Assembly: GCF_001625305.1 (NCBI RefSeq)
Contig: NW_017802824.1
Span: 4,115,750-4,179,749 of the forward strand
Direction of reading: 5' to 3'
Source: Branchiostoma belcheri
Lineage: Eukaryota > Chordata > Leptocardii > Amphioxiformes > Branchiostomatidae
DNA: 64,000 nucleotides
Shown: piece by piece, positions 1-16,100 of the stretch
Layout of the letters: each line of letters begins with the position of its first letter
Position numbering within the stretch: position 1 is the stretch's first letter
Notes under the pieces: generated by a model
What the model was told of the DNA's origin: nothing
What the model saw: only the letters and a program-made list of their open reading frames with translations
The model's database searches: none
Position numbers and translations under genes: made by a program

Positions 1-176
1 CTGACACGTATGGCACGCTACTACGGTCACGTGTCTCTGGCGTCACGTTCTAAGAGTAGACGGGTCCATTCCGTGAACAAGGCTGACGGAGTTACTAGTA
101 ATCGAAAATTTGGGGTACGTCCCAATTCATTGTAGTATTGACATTTCAAGTTCAGTCTTTTTTTCATAACGTTATA
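1..176 (-). mobile_element. MITE, truncated by window edge (same family as 1471-1718, inverted)
   Basis: Read on the minus strand, this stretch closely matches the first 150 or so bases of the element at 1471-1718, including the blocks around AACTCCGTCA and TTGTTCACGGAATGGACCCG and the terminal TTATGAAA...AAGACT. The inner end is cut by the window start. It lies in the intron just upstream of Kv exon 255-989. Confidence 0.7.
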
Positions 177-254
177 TCATTGTCATTATATCATTTTTAT
201 TGTCTGAAACAATACACCTACTCACTGTGTTGAACTATATCATTCCTTCCACAG

Positions 255-1785
255 GTATCCACAGACCCTTCTAGGTGACACCGTCCGACGCCAACGGTAC
301 TACGTCCCGGAGGAGGAGGAATATTTCTTCGACCGTCACCGCCCGAGCTTCGAGGGGATCTTCCGCTACTACCAAACGGGCAAAATCAAGCGGCCGTCCA
401 ACGTACCCCTGGACGTCTTCGCGGCAGAACTGGCGTACTTTGACATGGGAAACCTTGTCATCGACACCTTTCTCACAGAAGAAGGGTACGACGTATCCAA
501 GGACACCTTACCCGAAAAGGAACCTCAGAGAACAGTATGGCTTCTCTTCGAGAGCCAGGAGAGCATTTTATCCAAACTTGTCGGTCTAGTTACGGTCTGT
601 TTTATTCTTCTATCCGTGGGGACATCTTGTACTGAGACTCTACCACACTTTCGGAACCTCACAGATCAGTCCTTTGCACATACAGGAGACGTGAAGACCA
701 ATCTTAACATCGCGTTTCACAACACGTTTTTCCAGATTGAGACGGCGTGCATAGCGTGGTTCTGTATAGAGCTCGCCTTGCGTTTTTACGCCAGTCCTCT
801 GAAGACTCGGTTCGTGAAGGATATCATGAATATTCTGGATTTCGTGGTGATCGTGCCTTACTTCGTCAGCCTCTTTCTGATCATGGCGAACGTTGACGTC
901 ACGGGGTCTAACATCATCCCAGGCACGATAGTACGCCTGCTGCGATTGGTCCGTGTCTTCAGAATCTTCAAGTTATCCAGGCATATGAGGTAAGAGTTGC
1001 AATGTTGTTGTAGTTGTGGTGTATTCCAGAAATGAATTGCGAACGTCGAGTTTATCTTGAAATACACGTATTTAAAGTGTTGACAGTTTTTTTCAAGAAC
1101 AGAGACAACAGTTAATAGTAGATGAACAAAAGTATACAGTGTTGTTTTAGTACTGTTAGAACGTAGCATTACAGTGCTCTATTCCCGACGTTTTACATGG
1201 CTAATTGCAACGTCATGGTAGTGTCGTCGGTGGCGCAACAGTTTTGAGCGTTGGACTCGGAACCAATAGATCCCGTGTTCGATACTCACCATGTCCCGAC
1301 GTTGTGCCCTTTACATTATCTTCCTTTGAGTGACGCCCACCGAGCCTCTTAGGCTTATTTGTCTAAATGTGTGCCCAAAACACACTACGGATTTGGTGCG
1401 CCAATGTGACAACATCTGCACATTAGCCACCAAAAGCCGTAAAAATTGCAACTGATATACATGTAATCCATTATAAAATAAAGACTAAACTTTAACTGCC
1501 AACACTACAATGAATTCAGACTTACCCCAAATTTTCGACTAACTCCGTCAACCTTGTTCACGGAATGGACCCGTCTACTCTTGGAACGTGACGTCAGACA
1601 CGTGACCGTAGTAGCGGGTCATACGTGCCAGATAACTTGTGTCGCCCCCCGTCTCTGTTCAGGGTAGCCCCAATCCATTGTAGTGTTGGCAGTTAAACTT
1701 TAGTCTTTATTTCATAATGACTCGTACCAACACAAATGAAATTTCATGCTGATTTGTATATATTTCCTCCCAAACACAAACACAC

Positions 1786-1821
<36 letters not shown>

Positions 1822-2904
1822 ACACCACCCCTCCCAGGTCTCTACAGATGTTAGGCGCCACGTTGAGAGCCAGCGCTCCCCAGCTCATCATGCTGGTGTT
1901 CTTCATGGCTATCCTGGTCATCCTGTACGCCAGCATCATCTACTTCATGGAGATGGACCATCCAGACCACTTCTTCCCCAGTATTCCAGGTCAGTTCAAC
2001 TGGGAAGATGCATTCCAAAACATGTTACAACGTAACACTACAAAATGGAATGCATCTGTATTCCAAAACGCGGCCGATTCCAAAACGTGTTACAACGTGA
2101 TACTCCAAATGGAATGTACATGTATCTGTATTCCAGATCCAAATTACGTGGCCGATTCCCAGACGTAGGGTATAGAATTTTCTTCGTACACAACCATAGA
2201 GTTTCTCACCTGCAACCACTCTATGGTTGTGTAAGAAGAAAATTCTATACCCTAAGTATCTTCCAACCTGATGAAATTATTTACGGGGATTCCCAGACGT
2301 GTTTTGGAATGAGTCACGTTTTGGAATACAACACATAATGCATTTCACTTCCTGTTATTTTAGAATGGGCCACGTTTTGGAATTCCAAATTTTTTAGTAT
2401 TCCAAATCATGTCTTAAAATTTTGAAATGGACCACGTTTTGGAAGGTGTCTTTTTTTAAATGTGGAACCAGCTACCTAGCCTAGTGTTGAGCGAAACTAC
2501 CAAATTTCACCAAATAGTTTAAACCCCTGAAATATGTTTCAGAAGCGTTCTGGTGGGCCATCATCACCCTCACTACGGTAGGGTACGGCGACATCTACCC
2601 ACAGACACCCTTGGGCAAAGCCTTCGCCTGTATCTGCGTCATCAGCGGCATTCTCGTCATCGCCATGCCGCTGCCCATCGTCACCAAAAACTTCGAAAAA
2701 TTCTACAAAAAGAACGGCAACAATCCGTTCAAAAACCTGCCCTTGGACAACCATAGAGGTTCGGAAAGAGATCATAACGACGTCTCTGAGCACAGAAAGA
2801 GAACTTATGCTGTACGACTAACGGACATCAACACAGGAGAATATGATAGTTTCTTGAATGATGATGACGATGATGAGAGTAGTTCTGGATTCCGTTCATC
2901 CTGA
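255..2904 (+). CDS. KCNA: Shaker-type (Kv1-like) voltage-gated K+ channel, 3' part of gene (5' exon off window)
   Basis: This is the pore-forming alpha subunit of a plasma-membrane voltage-gated potassium channel. Three exons join in phase: 255-989, 1838-1989 and 2543-2904 (stop TGA 2902-2904), giving about 415 residues. Counting from the first visible codon, residues 1-75 are the second half of a Kv1-like T1 domain ([25 protein letters not shown]). S1 is about 107-126, with an NLT glycosylation sequon at 134-136 in the S1-S2 loop. S2 is about 157-178 and S3 about 189-211. S4 (224-245) has a basic residue at every third position ([19 protein letters not shown]). The pore holds TTVGYGD at 306-312 and S6 carries PLP where most Kv1 channels have PVP. 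The tail is acidic (a run of D) and ends GFRSS, so the ETDV-type PDZ ligand of vertebrate Kv1 is absent. The codon split across exons 1-2 is AG|G (R) and across exons 2-3 is G|AA (E). Vertebrate Kv1 coding regions are usually intronless; this one is not. The N-terminus lies upstream of the window. The Kv1 assignment rests on T1 and S4; the pore and S6 are more divergent. Confidence 0.93.
1220..1345 (+). mobile_element. tRNA-derived SINE (degenerate)
   Basis: The head resembles a tRNA with an A-box-like TGGCGCAACAG and a B-box-like GTTCGATAC. It is followed by the SINE body phrase GTTGTGCCCTTTACATTATC. Better-preserved copies at 22886-23060 and 53093-53262 share the same layout. It lies in the Kv intron between exons 255-989 and 1838-1989. 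Confidence 0.6.
1471..1718 (+). mobile_element. MITE with about 50 bp terminal inverted repeats, TA target site
   Basis: The left end TTATAAAATAAAGACTAAAC is the inverted match of the right end GTCTTTATTTCATAA. The match continues inward through the block CTGCCAACACTACAATG. A TA duplication at the ends fits a Tc1/mariner-type MITE. A second, inverted copy occupies the window start, so Kv exon 255-989 is bracketed by the two. Confidence 0.75.
1774..1825 (+). repeat. (CA)n microsatellite at a 3' splice site
   Basis: A run of CA dinucleotides with a few interruptions ends about 12 bases before the acceptor AG of Kv exon 1838-1989. It occupies the place where a polypyrimidine tract would normally be. 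Confidence 0.9.
2167..2253. repeat. Inverted repeat (hairpin), stem about 35 bp
   Basis: The left arm GGGTATAGAATTTTCTTC, then ACACAACCATAGAGT, is mirrored after a loop of about 15 bases by ACTCTATGGTTGTGT and GAAGAAAATTCTATACCC. It lies in the Kv intron 1990-2542. The surrounding 2000-2450 holds several diverged copies of a short unit built on ATTCCAAAACGTG. Confidence 0.8.
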
Positions 2905-4360
2905 AACATTTATTGGACATTAAGTTTTTAATGCCCAAGACGTTTTTTTACCTCAGAAACGTAAATTATTCAACCATTTTGTTGTATCCCTAGATAGTAA
3001 TATTTTGATTTTCATTCTGAGATTAGTATTTTATCATAATAGATATGGTGTAATATATTCTCAATATGTTGCAATAGGGCAGACTATAGAATAATTTTTG
3101 GGGTAAAAAACTGTGCCTGAATGTGTAGGTGTACTTGTATGAAAACCAAAATACATGTACAAAACGTATCATAAAGATTGTAATATTGGTTTCTTGTGTG
3201 GTGTTTCTTTATTGGCAATTTTATTAAATCAACATCCATGTACAAATAAAACAATTGATAATTTGTCAGCCAGTGCACAATGTTTAAAGGATCATGCCAA
3301 AATGCCTTTTACTTCGAATTTAACATTAAACAATACAATAAGTTACCAAATTAAAAAAAAAATGTTCCAATTTCAAGCACATGATTTCCCCAAAATACAT
3401 GTAGATTCCGAACAACACATTTGAAAAATGTTTTTTTTTACGTGAAACATGAGAATACAATTTCTGGACCCAAATAATATCTTTGGTCGTTTTAATTTTC
3501 CTTTTTTGTATTATTACAAGACTTACATTGTATGAATGCTTTCTGACCCAAATTTTTAATGAGAAACCCTATATTTACTAATATGCGTAGTTTACGTTGA
3601 TTGTGACATGAATATACAGATACAATCATTATGACAGAGGCATCGCATAGCAGAAATTGATATTCAAATAATCAAAATCACATAAATCTTTTGGAAAAAT
3701 GGAACAACTTTGCAATAAAACATATAATTTAGTAATATATTTAAGATGCAGAGATTCAATTTTCATAGTATAGCATGTCAAACTCTTATCTATTAATTGT
3801 TCAGATATTATCTATTAGTAACTATTAGACAGGAAGTAAGGCAGATATTTTGTTTCTGACAGGTCTATCATGACAGTTAAACATTAAGTGTGTATATGGA
3901 TTATGAAGAAAAATCTTATGGCTACACTATGTTTCACATATTAGCCCTCCAGACTGCTCCAATGTTAATAAGTATTTTATTATGCTCCCAAAAATTATGT
4001 TGTGCGCCTAGAAATTTTTCATTTCACTTTCCTGCTCTCTGATCATGATGCTTCCACTTTGTATGTTTTTATGTACAATATTTGTGCAATGTCCTGCAAA
4101 CTAGTGCTCAATTCAATGATCTACATTGTACCTTGTAGTAGCTGGTGTGTTATGCTGAAGGGCATTTATACCGGCTATACTGATACAGATACGAATAGTG
4201 TGTTCCTAGAATTTTTGCTGGTGTGCCTTACCAGTAATTGTTTCGGGTTGGAAGCAGCAGTGCTCCTAAGTCAAGAAGTTAGCCTGTGGGAACCCTGCAT
4301 ATTTTAAGTCTTGCTGTGATGCACTTATCTTCAAAATTTGGATTTTTTTTGAGTGGCTAC
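2905..4360. other. Kv 3' UTR and convergent intergenic spacer
   Basis: AT-rich, with no supportable ORF. AATAAA at 3245-3250 (plus) is a candidate poly(A) signal for the K+ channel. TTTATT at 3976-3981 is AATAAA on the minus strand and could serve YARS1, 380 bases past its stop. The two genes converge here. Confidence 0.5.
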
Positions 4361-11183
<6,823 letters not shown>

Positions 11184-11585
11184 GGCTGTATGCTGTCTGA
11201 AACAGATACATTTGTATTGTCAAATGCCAAAGAAAGTTCACTATATTTTCATCTTCCATGTCTAACGTTACATACAAGTCAATATTAAATCTATAAAAGT
11301 CTATTTGCATTCTGGCCTATGACTATTAGCAAATTTTTTAATCACAGCCTTGCAAAAGAAAACTGCTCTTCTTAATGACATACATTCCCTTGCCATACTG
11401 TAATCGTTATCCTAAGTCCCACGCTACGTTATGAATTTATAACCAAGCTTTAGTATGTGAGGGGAGGGGGGCGCAGCTAACACATGGACCGGCCACGTCG
11501 CAAATAACTACCAACATTTCGGTTCCATTCTACACGGCTAGACGGAACTTTAAGGCGCTATAGGAAAACAGACAATGCACCTTAC

Positions 11586-11650
11586 CTGTCGTATTGTCCT
11601 CAGACTGAACAGTGAGCGATAAATTTAGTTTCTGAAGTTATATTTTCCGT
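11586..11650 (-). other. YARS1: YARS1 5' UTR exon (5' end approximate)
   Basis: On the minus strand a clean donor (CGACAG|GTAAGGT) ends an exon at 11586. The coding first exon has an acceptor TTTCAG just upstream of 11196, 13 bases before the ATG at 11183-11181. The 5' boundary near 11650 is a guess; no TATA box was recognised. Confidence 0.55.
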
Positions 11651-12000
11651 ATCCGGATGTTCACATGCATCACACGACGTGAACCTTGCATCAGCTTTTA
11701 CCGTAAGCCGGATCTGGTGTCGTAAATACTAATTTTTTTGCAGGTTTCAGCGCTTTACTAGATTTTATGCTTGAATTAAAGTCAATTAGAAAATTGTATT
11801 ATTATCCGTAACAGTTAGATATTGTGTTGAAGACTGTTACTGACCAAAAATCAGTGTTAAATTCAGTTCAAACGAAGGTTCACGACAGCACAATGACGTT
11901 TTCCGGCATTTTTACGACACACAAGGTTGATGACCTTTGCACTTCCACAGATATCTTCTTCCTAGAGCCTTTTCAGTGTGTTTACTTCGTTTTACTTCCA
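11650..12000. promoter_or_regulatory. Bidirectional promoter region between YARS1 and the AGPAT gene
   Basis: YARS1 reads left from here and the AGPAT gene reads right, with non-coding first exons ending at 11586 (minus) and about 12045 (plus). The space of some 350 bases must hold both starts. No TATA box is obvious, which fits housekeeping promoters. The exact initiation sites cannot be read from sequence alone. Confidence 0.5.
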
Positions 12001-12045
12001 ACTTCTCTTGAAGAGTGAGGGATTAAAGGTGCACGGAACTTTCTG
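12000..12045 (+). other. AGPAT 5' UTR exon (5' end uncertain)
   Basis: A consensus donor, TTTCTG|GTAAGT, ends a likely non-coding exon at 12045. The matching acceptor is CTAACTTAG at 13132, giving an exon that starts at 13133, nine bases before the AGPAT ATG at 13142. Confidence 0.45.
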
Positions 12046-13141
12046 GTAAGTCTCTGCCATCGCCCAAGCGTTAGAAACGCGCATGACCTTCCCAATGTGA
12101 AAGTAAACATAAGGTGGCGTGATGGGGGTGGGAGGGGGGCGGACATTTGGGGGGTTGGAGGGGGCGTAGGCTTGGGTTTTGTACACGTGTTTTATATAAC
12201 GGGCTGCCAAGGCATTGCGTCTTCTAGTTCTACAGCTATCATAGCATTTGGATAAGGATTAAAACCGCCTTTTGTTCACTAGCTAATTATATAAATGTAT
12301 AAATGGTATGTTGTCATCTCCCTAGGCGTTGCATAATGTAAATTATTCAGTGACATGCCAGCTGCAGCCATGTGTTTTGCCATATGACTATGATATTTGA
12401 TCCAGAATTGTTTATTTATTGTAGAAATTATGTATCAAAGACAGCTAATGTTACATGTGTATGTAGTAACTGTTTAGAAAATTATACTTGAATGAAATTG
12501 TTTTGTTAGGATTTTTATTGTTGAAACAGATTTAATTATGTTTTGATAATAGAATGTTGCTTATAAAACGATGGCAATTTGTGAGTAGATGTTTGAGTGT
12601 AATCACATGTGCTTATGATAGCTTTGTGTGATTTTCACACAGTTAACACTTGGTGATTGCACAAGATTTTAACCACCCAGGGCCCACAATATTACAAAGC
12701 TTTCAACTCCAATCGAAACATGATTTACATGAAATTTACACAAGAAATAAACAAATTAAAACAATGACAGTGTGCAAAACACATAGGAAGCGAAGCAACC
12801 TCAATGTTACATCATGTCGACTGTGTCTGATATGACATTGCACTTTATAGGAGTAAAAATACAGAATGTACATGACTGTATTGGTAGATTTACTATTGCA
12901 GAGTAGAACTCGCTGTCACCAAGTACGTATACAGTAGGGGCATAATGTCATTAGATAGCTTCAAACAAGGTTTAGATTTAGATGTACAACGGTTAGGTGT
13001 AACAAGTCATTCGGTGTCGACTGCCGCCGCGTCGCGTGCCTGTGAAGCTGGTGTGTTATGCCGAAGGGCGGTTATACCATGGCTATACTGATACAGATAT
13101 CTTTTTTCCTACTCTATTGTTACCTAACTTAGAAGAGAAAC

Positions 13142-16100
13142 ATGGGGCTGGTCTCAGCAGTGAAGAAGTCTGTGGTGGTGCACATGCTCATCGCGTACAT
13201 TTTCCTGGCGAGTGGAATCATCTGTAACATCTTCCAGGCCGCGGGGTACCTGCTACTACGACCGTACTCTCTCACCGCCTACCGAAAACTGGCCGCTTTT
13301 TTTACCAACATGCACTGGAGCCGTGAGTTTCCCAAGATTTCTTGGATCTCTCATTACCATGTTTTATGGGATATTTCCAACTTACTTTGTCGTAGATCAC
13401 TAAGTCTTGTAGTTTCAAGAGTCAGTTCCAACTTTCCAGAAACTGTTTTCAGCATTTAGTTAATGATGAAGGTCTGTTCTTAGTAGTGCTGTGTACCTAA
13501 ACCCACATTTAAGTTCAGGTCCGGATTCAAGTCCAGATCTAGAGGATTAGGTTCAGTTCCGGACCCGTACGTAAGTCCGAACCTAAACCAATGGCATATA
13601 CAAAATTGCATGTTGGCAACCTTGCAATAATTTTGGCCCAATGGCAATGTTTCCTTCATTTTGCAGCACAGATTTTGCAATCTATGGAAGGTTTTACAAT
13701 GTAGATGGTTTGGAAAGAAAAGGGGTATGTGACATGTTTTTCTTTTGTAATACATGTAAGTCCGGAATCAGTTCTTGATGACTTTATGTTTTATGGTCCA
13801 GTGAACCGGTACACAGTACTAGTTCTTAGTCTTATATATACTTCATTGACTTGACACATTTATTTGACAAAAACAAAGTAAGATCTATTCTTAGCTTCCC
13901 TTACCCCTCCTCCACCCCCCACCCCCATTTTCTTTGCTAAGGCCACACCAATTGAATTTATTGGTTCTCTCTCTTTTTTGTTGCATCGCTTTATATTTTT
14001 CTAAAAAAAATTATCCAAGAACCAAGAACTTAAATTGGTGTGGCCTTATTTTGCTCCCTGCAGAATTGGTTTTCCTGAACGAATGGTGGGCAGGGTCAGA
14101 AGTAACAGTTTATTCTAGTGATGAGCAGTGGCAGGAGCACTTTGGGAAGGAGACAGCAGTTATAGTGATGAATCACCATTATGAGGTGGATTTCCTGCAT
14201 GGCTGGACCCTATGTGAAAGGTTACAGGTGTTAGGGGTAAGTTAGGTACCTCAGGCTGTGTGCTAGCACAGGCATGCTATAGTCCTACATGTATGTTATG
14301 TACCAGTGTTCTAGCCAGCAACAATCCTTCCATCATTTACTGGTAACAGAATTTTGCCTCTCAAAACGGACAAAAGTTTGCCCAATCCGTCATCTTTGAC
14401 GGACAAAAATTGGCGTGAAAAGATATGGAAAGATATGTCATTAATTTAAACTAAGCTTAATCTACCAGCAAAATTTGTCCCTCAAAATACAGGGCACTGT
14501 TCAGAGGGTGAATATTTAAAATCCCTGGAAACCCTTAAGGTTGTCATGCCTTCAGAGCTACATGTGCATCAAACATTAAAAAATTTCAAGCTGTCTAGAA
14601 CACTGTTCTGTACATACCTACAAACATAGTTGCAGGGTTATTTGTGGCATACAAAAACATCATGACCTCGCGACCCTATTCAGCTATTTGTTTTTGTTTA
14701 CACTCGGCAACTGTGTATACCAAAATAAAATAAAAGGACTTTTATTTGGTGCTGTATGTTTTTGCATTGTTTTGTAAACACTAGAGAACGAAGAAGTCAT
14801 GAAAAATCTCTTAAAGGGATTTATTTTGTCATAACAAGAATATTTCCAGTCTTACTTTTCTCTGGAGTTGGATGGAATATTCCACTTTGTAATAGGGTAT
14901 ATATAGGTCTGACATGTTTCCTGTAAGTCACATCCAACCTTGCTGCTGGCCTTGCTAACGCTACACGTGTGATATCTGTTCTTCCTCACCACTTCTATAA
15001 TCTGTGCCGTCATTTCACGCTGCGCCGTCTAGAGCTGGTATTTCTGAACGAGTGGTGGGCGGGATCCACCATTAACATGTACGGTACGGACGCCGACATT
15101 GGGCGCATCGGGAAAGAGAACGCCGTCCTGTTGATGAATCATAAGTACGAAACCGACATGATCAGTGGCTGGACCGTGTGCGAGCGGTTCGGATGTCTGG
15201 GGGTGAGTTAGTCGCAGTATTATCATATGTGGTTATAATTGTAACACAACAGAAAGTCTGACCAGGTCGACTGGAAATTCATGGTGACTTTTTCTGTTGT
15301 GTTGGAACATTAGCTTAAATTTTACAATGAATTCTACCAGCACGTACAGATCTAAAAAAGATCTTTCATTATTAGAACATTGGTCATGCCATAATGATGG
15401 TGATTAAGTGAATCCAAACGCAACTAATATTTTTTTTACTAATATAAATATAAAAGCTACTAACTTTATTAGTTTTAAGAGGGAGCTAATTCTTGCAGAC
15501 TATCCTTTGCTTTGCATGCTTCTATTTTCATATAGTTGACCAGATTTTTGTGTGCTAGCATACTCTGTAAAATGGCAGAAACAAAGCTTGCTCTCTTCAC
15601 ATTAACTTTTGTCAATTCTATGATTTCAACTGCACTGATTTATACATAGTATTATTACATGTATACTTGAATGTGTACACACAAATATACAATGTATATA
15701 CCTACTAACATGCAACAGATTTTCAAAGCTATGCTCTAACTTAAAAATACCAGAGTGTGTTTAAATTTGTTATTATTTTATTGATGTAAGTCCAAAGCTA
15801 GGTGTGTGTCCCTAATACAACTTTCTCTGGCAACAGACCTCTTTTTCTATGTAAGATACATATTGTGTAAGCAGAACTTAAAAAAACACCTGAATATTCA
15901 GGTTAGTGCAGCTAAAGTTGGAGCTGTGCAGGTTATTTCTGATGTCTTCCTACATCTAGCATACAATGGTCCATAAACTGGAACACCACCAACTATAAAC
16001 TATAAAAGACCGAAATGAATAATAATAAGTTATTGTAATGGTTTCTGAAGAGTTTTAAGTATGATCCATACTTCCTCAATTTTCAATGTTACCTAAGTGT

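Noticed and set aside
1712..2168. ORFs with His/Thr runs around the CA repeat
   Set aside because: Artefacts of (CA)n; the real exon is 1838-1989 in the Kv frame.
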